A stretch of DNA of 64,000 nt from Telmatactis stephensoni. Taxonomy: Eukaryota; Cnidaria; Anthozoa; Actiniaria; Isophelliidae. Shown piece after piece: positions 47,590 through 59,999 of this stretch (the first letter of the stretch is position 1; each line of letters begins with the position of its first letter). The notes below the pieces were generated by a model. That model had not been told where the DNA came from and did no database searches. It saw nothing but the letters and a program-made list of their open reading frames with translations. The stretch covers positions 372,001 through 436,000 of the forward strand of contig JALIZF010001800.1 in NCBI GenBank assembly GCA_029948255.1, given 5' to 3'. Made by a program: the position numbers and the translations under genes.

Positions 47590-48170
47590 TTAAGGGTGTA
47601 CTGACATATAAAAGTTGCCCGTTGCCACGTTAAATTTGAAAATGCTCTAAAAGGCGTCTAAATTGTAAAATCACCTTCATATTTGGTTCTTTGTCTTCCC
47701 TGATGGAAATCTGGCATATGACGTCATCGCGTTAAATAAATCTTGAGACCAAGTTTCATAAAATCAAGCATGCGTTTTAAAAACCGTTTCCAAATAAACT
47801 TTTTATGAATTTTTGAACGTTACAAATGAGCGAAAAATGCAAATAACTTCCGTATTTCTTAATTTTATGCCAATCCCATGCTTGGCTTTGACGGAGAGGC
47901 ATTAAAGAATACATATATTGAAGAAACACTTCGTTTTGATAAAATCCGTCGAAGATTATAGCTTTTTAAAGAAACTGGAAGTAAAATGTCCTGCGAAGGC
48001 GCAATTAGAACAAACATGATTCCTTTTTTGTCAGGTATGCGTACGTCGCTTTACCGGAAGTCAAATGATTCCCGCCAAAAACGCGCGTGCGTGTGCCTAT
48101 CGCCAAAGCAAGACCCTATTTTGCATAGCAACCGTCGCACAGCAACGTTATACTGTCAGTACACCCTTAA
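47590..48170. mobile_element. TTAA-flanked MITE (Kolobok- or piggyBac-type)
   Basis: TTAAGGGTGTACTGACA at the left is exactly inverted at the right (TGTCAGTACACCCTTAA). TTAA is the target duplication of piggyBac and Kolobok elements, and the GGG start fits Kolobok better. The interior of 550 bp has no recognisable transposase. Confidence 0.75.
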
Positions 48171-48927
48171 AAGCAGGATAACCATTGCAGTGTATTAACA
48201 AAATGTTAGTGAAGGCCAAACAACAGCATTCTGACTATACTTTTGCGAAAGCTTAACTATTTCATACAACTGAATTAGTTCCAGCCCGGTTACCGGGCCT
48301 GCTCGTTTGATATAAGAATTTTTCCAGTTCGCTTGCCGAGATCTTGGCATTTTCTCACCGAGGTCTCGGCAAGGGAACCAGCCCGTCTTCCCTATTGATA
48401 TAAACGCAATAAAATTTTTACAAAGAACATAGACTGAGTCAAGATCTCGGTTAAGCTTGCGAGCTGTAAATGTCCAGAATAATTTATGAAGACTTTTGTC
48501 ATTAGGGCGTGTCGGTAACTAGGGCGTGTTCGTTCCGGGCTGAGTTGGTCACGGGACGAGTGTTAGCCCGGGGCACATAGACCCTCGGGTCTTCGCGCGT
48601 ACTGAGGAAAGACTCGTAAATTATTTTCCCGGTCTGTCCGAAAATCATATAAAATATGCCCTGTGGTGAACTTAGCCTGGGAGGACATCGTCCTTGGAAA
48701 CGCTCCCTTCATTGAAAAATACTAAAATAATTGTGTATTGATTTCAAAAAAGGTTGCCGGTTATACAAATAGCGATTGTTGATATTTTACATGAAAATGG
48801 GGCCACTTAATTGTTTGTAAGTCCTTCTGGGTTGGTATATTATTGAAGACCTTTTGGGCCCTGTTTAATTGGGAAGGGCAGTCGTCCCTGGTAGCAGGGA
48901 TAATTCTTGTGTTTAAAGTATCTCCAG
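48171..48927. other. No gene recognised
   Basis: Contains partial palindromes such as CTTGCCGAGATC with GAGGTCTCGGCAAG (48333-48376) and TAACTAGGGCGTGTTCGTTC. No credible frame. Confidence 0.4.
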
Positions 48928-49030
48928 TAGTCTCCCTCGCAGCCGTTTTAGCCTCGTCACGCAACGCTCCCTCGGAAAAACCAAAAAAAGCGTTGCGTGA
49001 CGAGGCTAAACACGGCTGCGAGGGAGACTA
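48928..49030. repeat. Near-perfect long hairpin, 41-bp arms
   Basis: The left arm 48928-48968 (TAGTCTCCCTCGCAGCCGTT to CACGCAACGCT) is the inverse of 48989-49030 with few mismatches, around a 20-bp loop. GC-rich against an AT-rich surround. Probably a MITE. Confidence 0.85.
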
Positions 49031-49291
49031 TATCTCCAGGAAAGCGACAACAAAAGGGTTATCTCGGGTACCATGGCAACGCAGTTCGCAGCAACTTTTT
49101 TTCGAAATGAGTGTATCATTTGTAATATTTCGATACTCTTTAGACCTTTCTCAATATAAAATATGATTTTAAAGCTTTCTTACATCAATTACTATTGCTT
49201 AATAGGGGCATTATTTATTTTTTATTACACAGCAATTACATCAATGGAATTAAATTTTTAATTTTATATGTGTTTCAACTATGATAATATT

Positions 49292-49537
49292 ACCCGGGGG
49301 GACTCCTATGTGTAAGCGGACTGGGATGCTCGTCGGAAATTTTGAAAATGACCCCTAAAAGGTACCCGAGTCTTTTCCTGGAGGGCGTGGCAACAATTGA
49401 ATACTGTCGTCCCTAAAAGATACCAATTCAAAAACAAAAAATTGAAGAATCGAAAACAAAAACTCCTTTATGGTTCTCCTATATCGATGTGCTCAAGAGA
49501 CACAAGTCAGATCATTAAAATTGTCCCAGCAATGCCC
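49292..49537. mobile_element. GGGGACTCC-terminus MITE, copy 4, truncated
   Basis: CCCGGGGGGACTCCTATGTG, then GGGATGCTCGTCGG and CCCCTAAAAGGTACC units as in copy 1. The right half ends prematurely at a C-run. Confidence 0.7.
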
Positions 49538-50690
49538 CCCAGTCAGGGGGACTGCATTACGTCACCGAACGACAAGCTGACTTAAATCAACTGATAAACT
49601 GTAATATTTCACTATTCTTTATGTTCAGTTAGTACCACCCTGGGTGAAGCTACAACAGATTGATCAAGCAAGTCTTTCAAAGGAATTTTCACTGTCTCAA
49701 TCGATCGGTTAGAGATCAAATATTCAATTTTTCTTCTCGTAATCCCAAAGTGGAAATCATTGGTTGAATAACCAATCCTGTCAGTATATATACGTAAAGT
49801 CGAGATTACCGAGGTACTGTGGGCACGAAGGTTGGAAGTACATTGTTACTTTTGTCTTGCTCCTCAGAGAGATTATACAAGTAACCTCTCTTCGCAGAGT
49901 GATATTTTTCCCTTTTTCATCAAATCAGTTTCATCAAAATTATTACTAGGGTAATTAGAACTTCTCTGTGATTGGTTCAAATCTACCGGAATATATAACG
50001 AGCAATTTGATTGGAGGTCGCCGTATTTCGTGACGGGGATCAAAGTCTGATATGTTTTCAGGGTTTGAACACCACAGGAAGCCCAAGGGGCAAACAGACC
50101 GACTTATTGAATCAGTCCCAGAGTTCATTACGATTCAGCGCGCGCAAGCAAGGTCAGGGGAAAAAATATTAAATCACGCCCTAGATATACTGAAAAAATA
50201 TCATCAAAAAACGAGTATATTTATATTATCTATAAATTCCGATAAAAGTTTCTATAAAGTTTGTACGACTTCTAAAATGATATAATCATTGCAACTTTTT
50301 TGCAACGTTTTATTTTTTCATACAAATGTAAGAGTTTCCAGTGAATACCATCAATTCGTAATTTCTTTGTCCCCTGACCTCGCTTGCGTACGCAAATCAT
50401 AGAGAATTCTGGGAAACTCCGGAAGGTGAATACAATTAATACATACAATGTAACCGATAGTCTGCGTTGCTGGCGGTCTGCGGTTTTTGCAATTGGGCGG
50501 CCGAGGAAGAAATGAAAGGAACGCAGGCTATGGCAACCACGATATCATGCATGTGGAGTTCAAAAATTGCTCTCTGTGGCTCATCTTGTATCCATAACAA
50601 AAAAATAGCAGAATAATTAGTAGTACTTGATACAAAAATTAAATGTTGAAAAAGATATATTTCTAGAGATATTCCATCATGGTTCGTTTT

Positions 50691-50939
50691 ATAGACGACT
50701 TTCAAAAATGGTGGGCTCATTGTTCACGAGAACGAGGCCATAAAGGCCCCTAAAATCATCATGGCATCAAATGAGTCTAAGTATATCCTGTAAAATGCAC
50801 AGAAAATAGTTATTTCAAAAGGAGGAGGAACACATCGTCTTTGATAACAATAGAAGTTTTGCCACGCTTATTTTCTGGTAACAAGGCCTTCGTGGCCTCG
50901 TTCTCATGTACTAGGCCGCCATTTTTGAAAGTCGTCTAT
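50691..50939. mobile_element. MITE with ATAGACGACTTTCAAAAATGG termini
   Basis: ATAGACGACTTTCAAAAATG, then GAGAACGAGGCCATAAAGGC, faces GCCTTCGTGGCCTCGTTCTC and CATTTTTGAAAGTCGTCTAT, minus-strand equivalent. Arms about 55 bp. Confidence 0.8.
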
Positions 50940-51170
50940 TATTTTGTAGATTATGATTTACGGTTGTGGAATGTAACAAGAATTATGAATAAAACAATAT
51001 TTTAGGTGGTACATGTGGGAGTCTAGCTGGAAGAATAGTGTAGCCGCCAATGACTTCATTGGTGTCTTGTGTCTTTATTTTAGCTACATTAGATGCGTCT
51101 TGTGTATTGTTTATTTATTTATGCTGACTTATATCATGTTATATCATTATGTCGCGATCGACGTATATCA

Positions 51171-51344
51171 TAGCCTCCTCCGCAGGCTACCCCTTTCCTT
51201 TCCTTTCTTGGGTTTCCTGTGGGATCGAATGGGAAGAGCGAAGACTGGAGGCGAGAGTTTTTTCTTTTTTGCTCGCCCCCAGTCTCTCATCTTTGCAACA
51301 GGAAGCCCAAGAGAAAGAAAAGGAGTTGCCTGCGGAGGAGGCTA
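51171..51344. mobile_element. MITE with TAGCCTCCTCCGCAGGC termini
   Basis: TAGCCTCCTCCGCAGGC is inverted at the right as GCCTGCGGAGGAGGCTA. The inner arms carry CTTGGGTTTCCTGTGGG and ACAGGAAGCCCAAG, again inverted. Confidence 0.8.
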
Positions 51345-51829
51345 GTATATCAGTATGTTGACTTTTATTATTATGTTAAGATATATTTTAATTAAACAAA
51401 TTAAAAGAAGAAAAGTTTCATAACAATCCGTTGCAAACTCTCAAAAATACGAAAGCCCAAAATTTCAAAGAAATGCATGCCAAGAGACAACGCTTGCCCC
51501 TTGGTATACAATTCTTCAGTGTAAATATTGGTTATTTTGGGCTTCTCATATTTCCGAAAGTTTGCAACGGATTGTTATGAAACTTCGCAGGTTTACTAAA
51601 TTTGGTAGGATATATAAACAATGCAGGAGATAAATTTTTGTTTTAATGAAAAGCACTGAAAATGGCAATTTTGCGTGACATCGGTAAAAAGGTCTATTGT
51701 TTCTCGTGTTTGTCGTAATTCTATGAGTGCTTTTTATTACCATGTATGAAAATGTTAGTTCGGGCATATATTTTAGTAATAAAAGTTAATATGAGAAGCC
51801 ACTTTGTAAACATGTTAGTTTACTTGATA

Positions 51830-51859
51830 TTTCGGTCATCATCCGATGACCATCATCAG
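51830..51859 (-). ncRNA. Hammerhead-ribozyme-like core, left arm
   Basis: On the minus strand: CTGATGA, then a stem GGTCATC-GGAT-GATGACC of seven perfect pairs, then GAAA. This is the conserved hammerhead core with stem II. Hammerheads are known in Penelope-like terminal repeats. Stems I and III are short or weak here. Confidence 0.55.
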
Positions 51860-51895
51860 AAGAAATACATAATTAGGTTCAATGCAAATATATCG

Positions 51896-52230
51896 TTAGT
51901 TCAATAGTCCTATGGGAATAGATTGACCTTGTTCGTTCAAAGAGGGCCTTTGTTGTTTTATACATAGCGCCTCAATGATTTTTCTATTTATGTAATATCC
52001 ATGGCCTTCACTCAGTACTTAAAAGTTATCCATATTCATTGGAAGGTGTCCCTGTTCTTGTTTGTGTTTGAGTAACGCGGAATTTTTATCTTGTGAGCAA
52101 TGTTCTTTGACTCTTTCGCTCAGTCTTCTTGCTGTTTCTCCAATGTATGTTGCTCCACAATTCTCGTTCGGGCACACAGCTTTGTACACTACATCGTATT
52201 TATGTTCTTTTTTTGTTTTGTCTTTTATTT
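51896..52230 (-). pseudogene. Penelope-like GIY-YIG endonuclease remnant
   Basis: Minus-strand frame reads KYDVVYKAVCPNENCGATYI, GETARRLSERVKEHC, then LLKHKQEQGHLPMNMDNF and an in-frame TAA (52019-52021). It resumes VLSEGHGYYINRKIIEALCI, KQQRPSLNEQGQSIPIGLLN and stops at 51896. VVY, TYIGET and the following Arg match the GIY-YIG nuclease layout, and the Cys spacing is usual for Penelope-like C-termini. The reverse transcriptase part is missing. Confidence 0.75.
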
Positions 52231-52761
52231 GAAATCTTGATTAATAATAACACTCCACCCAATGTACAATCATGTTTCACGTATAACAGTAAAAAATTGG
52301 CTTCAAGATTTCAAAACGAAATTTTGTATGCAAAAACACTTACAGTTATGCAAGAGATACGCAAACAAATTTCGATTTTTGAAAATTCGTATCTCCTTGA
52401 TTTTTCAACTGATATCCTTCAAACTTCACAGTTTTACTAATTTTGATATTCTCTTTCCAGCCATAGTAATTGTTTTTAAGTTTGGGAACTTTTGGAATTA
52501 AATGAAAAAGCCGTTAGTATGAAATGACTGTAACAATTCACAAAATACGTCATTTACACGTATAAGATTGCAGAATACGTCTTGGTAACAGTCATATTCG
52601 GATTCAGCATGAAAAATCGATTTAGAATAGTTATGTTACCAGCCTCTACCCCAAAATGCCTTCTGCACTTTTTGCGATCGACTTTTTCAGTTTTGCGCCT
52701 TGTCTACATAGGACTATTGAACTAACGATATATTTGCATTGAACCTAATTATGTATTTCTT

Positions 52762-52791
52762 CTGATGATGGTCATCGGATGATGACCGAAA
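52762..52791 (+). ncRNA. Hammerhead-ribozyme-like core, right arm
   Basis: The same core as in the left arm, on the plus strand: CTGATGA, GGTCATC-GGAT-GATGACC, GAAA. Both copies are unmutated in this core. Confidence 0.55.
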
Positions 52792-53199
52792 TATCAAGTA
52801 AATCAACATGTTTACAAAGTGGCTTCTCGTATTAACTTTTATTATTACCATGTAGTAAGTTCGGTACACAGTTAATTGAACTTATACGAATTTGCACAAT
52901 TTGCAATTTAAAACAGATATATTGTGTGCACTCTACCAGTGGAAATTCTGATTGTGTTGGAGTCTTATAGACATCAATGGTTTGACTAACAGTTGCATAA
53001 AAACATTGAGCTTTCAAAAATTCGTGCTTTCAAATGTTTTTGTGGATACAGCCCCGAAGAGGCGAAGCCACTTTGTCATCGGGTTGTAAGTAAGTCCGTG
53101 CGTAACACCACAGGAAGCCCAAGAAAAACTGAACTTTGGAACCAATCAATGAACGAATATCTAGAAAGGACAACTTTCGTAACCAATTAACTATGAAAT

Positions 53200-55663
53200 A
53201 AAAAAATATTAGGTGTTTCTATCTCATAAAACAGTAGCCACATGCGCTTTACAAGCACCTATTTTTTCCTGTTTGAAAACCCGATGAAACATGCACTCGC
53301 ACTCTGTTTCAAATATTATTTCACGCTTATTGGTTAGTTCTCTCTAGCGTTGACAAATAGCTGTCAAAGACATCAGTTCTTTTCAAGGATGTTGTGTGAC
53401 TCGGTGAAGTTGGTATTCTTAGGGTGTTTTAGGTGAGTATGTTGTAGTTCAACATTCTATTCTCTACCTATGGGCACAGTACAAACACAACCAAGGTTAA
53501 AAACTCTGTTCTAAACTCAGTCTTAGACATTTTTGTCAAACAAGAAATAACAGTTTATCCTTTGACGGTCGGTTCACAAGTTAATGTAAACGGCTTTCGA
53601 TTTCTTTAAATTCTTGAACCAAACGGCTAATACGATGTGCCGTTTTCATGTTTCATACCAAATCAGTTATAATATTGGGTTCTGAATCAAGTTAGAGCTG
53701 CACTGGTTGAATTTAGAGCGGCTTAAACGGTTCTGCAGGCCTTATCCAGCCGAATATCACGTCTCTAACTAAAACACAAGAAGTGAGAACAATGCATGGC
53801 ACATGGAAAATATGGTGTCTGATCTGAACTAGGTTTTACCTACTTCAAACTGAAGCTCCGTACATGTAAACGCTTCCAACAACATCCAATAGTGAGTTGA
53901 CTGTGGAAACGACCCAACATTGTTTTCAAAAGTTTGCCTATTTCATCGACAGTATTTGAAAAATCAATATTTAAATTCCTTCTTTGAGTTTAACCACGAC
54001 TAAGTGAAGTAAAAATGTGTTATTGTCGGATTCAAAATGATTTTCTGTCAGATTCAAAATAAACTATATATCACATTGTTCCGATACACATCAAGGTGGT
54101 TGTAAAACAACATCAATTGCAAACCATTCAGTAGTTCTGCGTTATGATGAAAAGTGTGAAAAAGGAACGATATTTTGTAGCAACAGTATATTTCATACTT
54201 TTGCGACAAAGTCGATCAGACGTATCGAATTAAGACTACATGGTGCTCACCAAGATTACATAGTGTTTTTTATTTGTACATTTATTCATCAAAATCTGTA
54301 AACGCTACATTTGTGTTAGCCTATGAGCGGTTCTACATACACGACCCCATAAGCGCAAGCTTTAACAAATATCGTGTTTAAATAAAGTTGATCATGATGT
54401 ATGTATGTATGTATGTATTGATCTATTTTGATGACCGGTTCTACGTAGCATTTGATCCATTTTCATAAAGCCTTGAATCAGCCGGTTTAGAGGATCCAAA
54501 ATCTTTTTTTGGGTGGTGATATCACGCACTGAGTTGTTTGATGATATGCAGTTGAAAGAATACTGAAAGATGTTGCTCACTGAATATTAGGTGTTTTGTT
54601 TTCATGATGCAATTGCACAATCCATAAATTTCAACACGGCTTTATTTCGATTGGAGTCATATATGTTTTCCTTGAAGGTATGATAAAACCCAATAAAAAC
54701 AAGATTTGTAAAGATAAACATTGAACGAGCCATGCAACTAATATTGATATCGATGAATTTAAAGTGCCCTGACCTCCTGTTATTTCCCATTTCGACGAAA
54801 AGTTGGAGTATTTCTAATGACTTGTACGAAAAAATTACGCGATTTGAATGAATTCCGATTTTTTTTTACACAATTTCAAAAAACGATAGACGTAACACTC
54901 TTAGCATGTATACAATTTGTCTGCGCATGTCTTTTTTTTTCAAATTTTATTCATATCGAAAGAAACTCTTTGTTGGCATGGAACATTTCGTTGGCGATCT
55001 CCTTCTTCAAAATTATCTTCAACTAACAAAATAGTGAGATATACGTAGTCTACCTACCGTTATCGCGCTCTGGATAATGATTTAAATCGAAGGCACCCAG
55101 ATGAGAAAATATCACGCGTCAAAGTCGGCAAAAAGTGGTAAGAAGTATCAGAACTCCGCACTTTTGAGTAATATTGTGGGCGCTAAAATAATATATAAGG
55201 CCTACATTAAGCAGTGGAAGTCATTACCAACACGTTGCCGTGTGAATTGGATCCGATTAGGGTATTTTAGACTTTAACTTTTTAGCGCGAAATCCTTGCA
55301 TTAAAAATCATTTCTATATTGCAAACACTAGCAGAAAACTGTTGTTTTCGTTCGAAATGGTTGGAGAGTTCCGTTTTCTTATATAGCACCGAAAGTAGCA
55401 CTGTGACCTATCATTTTCTTTATTGTTTTGTTGTTCCCAACTCAAAAACAACCTAGCTATATGCAAATTTATACAAAAATTCGTCGATAAAATCTTGTGC
55501 GAGCCCATGACATTAAATTGAGTAAAATCATACTTATTATATTAAAGAAATTCATGTTTTTACGAAATGAACTTGACAAAAAGTGTCTTACTTTTGCTCG
55601 TACAAAATGGCCCAATAAGACACTTACAGTTGTTCATTTATTTTCTATTTTTGATACAGTGTA
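53200..55663. other. Upstream of GT92; no gene recognised
   Basis: AT-rich. A possible 5' UTR donor (TTTTAG/GTGAGT at about 53432) could splice to the acceptor TTTTTGATACAG at 55659, which lies just before the GT92 start. A short (ATGT)n run is at 54397-54417. Confidence 0.4.
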
Positions 55664-57029
55664 ATGCATTCAGTACTCGACCATCATGGTTCAAGACCAG
55701 AGAAACGTAGAACCACGTCACTGGCAACCACAATTCAACGACGCACACGTGCACTTCGTCTCTACAAGTCGTGTTCCACGCGAAAGTTGTTTAAGATACT
55801 CATTATCTTACTTCTACTATATTCGCTAGCATATTGGATTGTATTTCGACGTACTGAGCACATATTGTTAGTTAAAGATACGTCGGTCAAACACTTCTCT
55901 GGATATGAAGAAAAATATTGGCTGGTTTCTCAAAATAAGACTAACAATATATCGTGGTCAGGCTTCGTGGAAATTGTCCCTGGTGCTCTTGTCTACTCAG
56001 CTTATTATGATCCCAGACACCTCATTTGTGTATCTGATTGGTACGTTAAATAATCCCAAACAGAAAGTACTTTGTCAGTCAAGAGATAATAATTCATCCG
56101 TAGAGGCAAAAGTGGACCGCCTTGAATCGTCTATGTCTTATGGGGCGTTTGTCATCTCCTGTAGTTTCCCAAGTGGGTTTAAAGGAGACACTGTTTCACT
56201 GTCTGTTTTGGGCAATATGAAAAAAGTGGTAACAATTCCCGTCCGAACCACTGTAGCTCAACAACACATGTATGACTATGCCATATGTGGTCCTCCATTA
56301 CGTTCATCTAACTACCTAACTCCAATTAATTTCGTCGAGTTTGTAGAACTGAACCAAATTCTTGGCGTGTCACATTTTACTTTCTATAACGATGGTATCA
56401 ATGCAGAACTCCAAAAGGTAATTCAATTCTATCAGGATAAGGGCGTTGTGGAGCTGTTACAATGGAACCTCCCGGATGATATAAAGCTCCATTCTATTCA
56501 CTATTACGGTCAACAAGTGGCCTTGCTAGAATGTCAGTATAGAAGCAGAGGAAGGGCAAAATGGGTGGGGTTTCATGATGTCGACGAATATATTGTTCCT
56601 TACCAACACTCATCGTTGGCCTCGCTGTTAAACGAAGTCGACACGCCCTTGTCTGCTGGTTATTGCGTACTGATGAGTTACGTAAAAAGAAATGTATCCG
56701 TGCCAAATGGTAGTCCACTAAACGAACAACTTTTGACGCAACGTTTTGTATATCGAAGCAAGCAAGCCTATGATGGGCCCAGTCGAAATAAGTGCATGAT
56801 AGATCCAAGAAGAGTTTTTATGATGAACATTCATAGGATAGAAACAACTGTTGAAACCCTGAACCACAGGCGCTACAAAAAGAAATGGCTAAAAACTGAC
56901 AAAGCTCTGGTGTATCATTATCGAGAGTGTACCGACATGTGTAAAGAACTTGTTCACGATCCTTTTCTGTTAAAGTACAAGGAGAACTTATTGAAGAATG
57001 TCAATAATGCTTTGCGATTGATCACGTGA
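55664..57029 (+). CDS. GT92-family glycosyltransferase, one frameshift
   Basis: The first frame (55664 to about 56013) gives a type II membrane protein start: a basic N-terminus, then the segment LFKILIILLLLYSLAYWIVF (about 46-65), then a stem and VPGALVYSAYYDPR. The frame then fails at TAA (56051), but another frame picks up the same protein immediately with TSFVYLIGTL and runs to TGA at 57029. One extra base near 56013-56016 explains the break. The second part has ICGPPLRSSNY, FVEFVELNQILGVSHFTFYN, the DxD-like WVGFHDVDEYIVP and a C-terminal NVNNALRLIT. GT92 enzymes work in the Golgi; the C. elegans member adds galactose to core fucose. The break may be a real pseudogene lesion or an assembly error. 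Confidence 0.82.
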
Positions 57030-57274
57030 TGTCTCTAAAAAGAAAAGAAAACGGAGAGTGTTACGTTGAATACCAGTCGACAGTCAATCAGTAGGAAATA
57101 TTTTAGAAACTACTACGCAGTGCAACCTCTATATAACGGTAGACTTGCTCCAAGTCTCGCTCGTCAATTTTTTCTGTTGCTTGGGCTCCCTGTGGTGCAT
57201 TTTAGATTTCAAATCGGGCACTTCCGGTTAGGAGAGAAAAACGAGCGAGACTTGTAAAACTCGGCAGCGAGCAA
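56574..57274. repeat. Left arm of large inverted duplication
   Basis: Matches 63299-64000 on the other strand with scattered differences. The match covers the GT92 3' half, its 3' flank and the small element at 57151-57254. The right arm is cut by the window end, so the duplication is longer than 700 bp. The two arms are separated by about 6 kb. Confidence 0.9.
57151..57254. mobile_element. MITE with CAAGTCTCGCTCGT termini, copy 1
   Basis: CAAGTCTCGCTCGT at the left and ACGAGCGAGACTTG at the right are perfect inverted repeats. TTGGGCTCCCTGTGGTG lies inside. Duplicated with the GT92 arm at 63319-63424. Confidence 0.85.
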
Positions 57275-57734
57275 GCAGATGACGTAATGCAGTCAGGGGG
57301 ACCATGGCTTTGTTGAATAGGCAAGGTTTTTTTTGAAAGAACGTTAGAAACAACCACTTTGAAGCACTAAAAATGTTTGTAACCTGGAATTATTCAAGCA
57401 AATCAAGAGGAACAATGAAACCATGCTCAAGTCTTTGTCAGAACCAACAAATTAACACACACAACACTGCTCTTATGTAACTTATATCTTTGGTTTTATG
57501 ATTGTGTCCGTGCCTATTGTACAGCTGGAGTCAATGAAATCTTTATTTTTAATACAACTGTCAATTCACCAATGTTAAGATCCAGGTGAACGGAGATTTT
57601 AATTTCAAATGTTTTTCTAGAGCCTAAAATAAAATTCAACTATTGTCACCAAATAGAAAAGGCAAGATTTCGAGTCAAAATAAGTTTCGTAACAAACATA
57701 TCAAACATATGTTGTCGTTCGTTCGGTGTCGTTC

Positions 57735-57845
57735 CTGTATTTTTACTAATGGGTTTCCTGTTTGCCGAAAAGCTAGGTTTCTAAGCCAATTTCAAGATGG
57801 TGGACAATGTGATGCATTTCATCGCTACAATATCTGCAAGTTTTG
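57735..57845 (+). repeat. Dispersed repeat, copy B
   Basis: Matches the minus strand of 4345-4475 (see copy A), including GGTGGACAATGTGATGCAT and CGCTACAATATCTGCAAGTT. No function recognised. Confidence 0.65.
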
Positions 57846-57849
57846 ATCG

Positions 57850-59999
57850 TATGCAAATTGCCTATTTCAGACCACGTGACATTCCCTTAAGAATTGTTCT
57901 ATTTTGATGAATATGACAAAATATTAACACATGAAAGAATTAAATCCCAAGAGTAACATCACATGGTCTGAAATGGGAAAACAAACAACCAAGCTGAAAA
58001 GGTCTATTGCCATATTATATAACAAAGAAAGACGACTTTCCATATAAACTTGTGCAGTAATTTAATCTGCAAAATCTTAAGCTTCGAGTTGGCTGCCATA
58101 ACGTCACATGCAACCCAAGAATTATCGGATTTCTCGGATTGGCTGTATTTTCTATGGTGTGGGATAAATGTGCATATATCTTGAAACCTTTATGCAATTG
58201 TTACACTTATATATATATACATGTATTTTGATAACAATGAACTATATTTCAACTTAATTCAATTCCATTCACGGCTGAAATTATGTAATATCCGGCTGGC
58301 TTCTTGAATTACTACAAGCATGTTTTATTCTTCTTGCAGTAATTAAAAAATCTCTGTAACTGCAATCGTTCAATGTAAAAAGTATCTTCTCTCTCCACTT
58401 TCACTAAAAAAGCATCTTGGTCAGTTATTTTAATGATTCCAATCTATCTCCTTGTGTGGTTGTCGACTCGAAAGTATAATGCTATTTCGCGGACAACCAC
58501 ACACATCCCACTTATTTAAAATACAAAAAGGAAATTATCTATGCATATGTTATTATCTAAATTTGTTTCTATTTGCTGCGAGCGAAGCGTTCAGCGACAC
58601 TAATCTTGCAGTGGGATTCCTGTGTGTCATGCGCGGCGTGTTTATAGATCAGCTCTGAACTCGACTTTTTGGTAGGCATGTACGTAGAGTGAACGATGAT
58701 TCGTGACGTCATCGAAAAATGTTTGGAATCATCGGAATTAATGGTCACCGCTATATCACTTAAAATTATGCCAAGATGACAACTGCACTCACCACGCGAC
58801 AACTGCCGTCGATGACGGTCCGGGACGACGATCAAAATTGTTTAAAATTTGAAATGGATTATTCCTGGTTGAAGTAACTCAATGATCCGGACAGAATGCA
58901 TATGAAGAATTACTTTCCCAAAAATTCTGCATTTTACGCTCATTATCACCGAGAAATTTGGATTTAAAAACCAAGAGAACAATAGGTTTGAGTAAATGAT
59001 GTCATTTACTTTTAATTGAGATGCTAATATACGTCATAATTTTGAATACAAATATACTGAATATGTTGCTGTGTGTCATTTTCAAATTTCATCGTCGTCC
59101 CACTTTAAGTCAAAATAAACAGAGACATAGAAACTAAAGTCTTGATCAAGAATAGCTAGATATTTCTTGACTAAAAGTCTGTTAGCAAACAAGGCTAATA
59201 GGAGACGCCAATTAATAAGAATTCCAGGCAAAGTCTCTATTTCGCATGGACGAATAACCGGACTGACGACGGCATGCAACTGACGTCCAATTCTAGTCCT
59301 TTGAGTAATTAAACTAAGCCTTTAAAGTTCCGATCAATAAGATTCAATATCTGACCTATTGACGCAAACGTGTTGTACAAGGTCAACAGTTTAGTCCTAT
59401 TCTTGTAATTACTAAGTTCTCAAGGATAGATCGTCGACTTTGACCCTCAACTGTTGATCGTACCAGTCAGTCCGCGTTGCGCAGTAGAAGACTTAATCTG
59501 GTTGTTAAACTCGAGCTCCCACCAAATAGCTTTGCGTATAGCGTACAACTGCGAAAGCTAGCGATAGCGAAATCGGATAATACCCAGCTAGATGAAATTG
59601 AATAGCGACTAGCGTCAGCTATCTTCTTGCGTGACTCGCGTGAGGCGAAGAACGCTAAGTGCGTTACCGCCGGCCTCGAGGGGCGAGGCTATTATCGACA
59701 TACGCTTGCGATAAATGGCAACTTGGTTCAGGTTTAACTTTGCTTAAATTTTATTTAACCACATAATATAGAGTGGCATACCCTTATTATTGCCCAAAAG
59801 ACTACATGCTTAATTAAACCTATTCACAAGTGGGTTGTCTATGATTAACACCTAGATTCTGTTCCGCAAATCTTATCTATATATTTAGTGTTATCCTTAC
59901 CTCTCAATCGTTGAATGATTCTTCTATGAAAAGTACCTTAGTTCGCATGCCCACTTCTATTAGCATATTCAAATGTAATACTGATTCATGTATGTATGA
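57850..59999. other. No gene recognised
   Basis: No credible frame. A small hairpin, TGTGTGGTTGTCG with GACAACCACACA, lies at 58453-58503. 59440-59720 is somewhat richer in CpG. Confidence 0.4.

Larger units (their letters stand above)
51776..52846. mobile_element. Penelope-like element, two 3' ends in inverted orientation
   Basis: Arms 51776-51914 and 52708-52846 are near-perfect inverted repeats of about 139 bp. Each is the 3' end of an element, since the shared part starts with the last codons of its reading frame (ending GLLN, TAA). Each arm has a hammerhead-like core. The interior carries the GIY-YIG-type coding remnant on the minus strand. Inverted or partial tandem copies with ribozyme-bearing terminal repeats are typical of Penelope-like elements. 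Confidence 0.75.

Noticed and set aside
55905..56013. Separate start for the second GT92 frame at 55905
   Set aside because: The residues before the frameshift in that frame do not match the family, whereas the other frame does, so it is one broken gene and not two.
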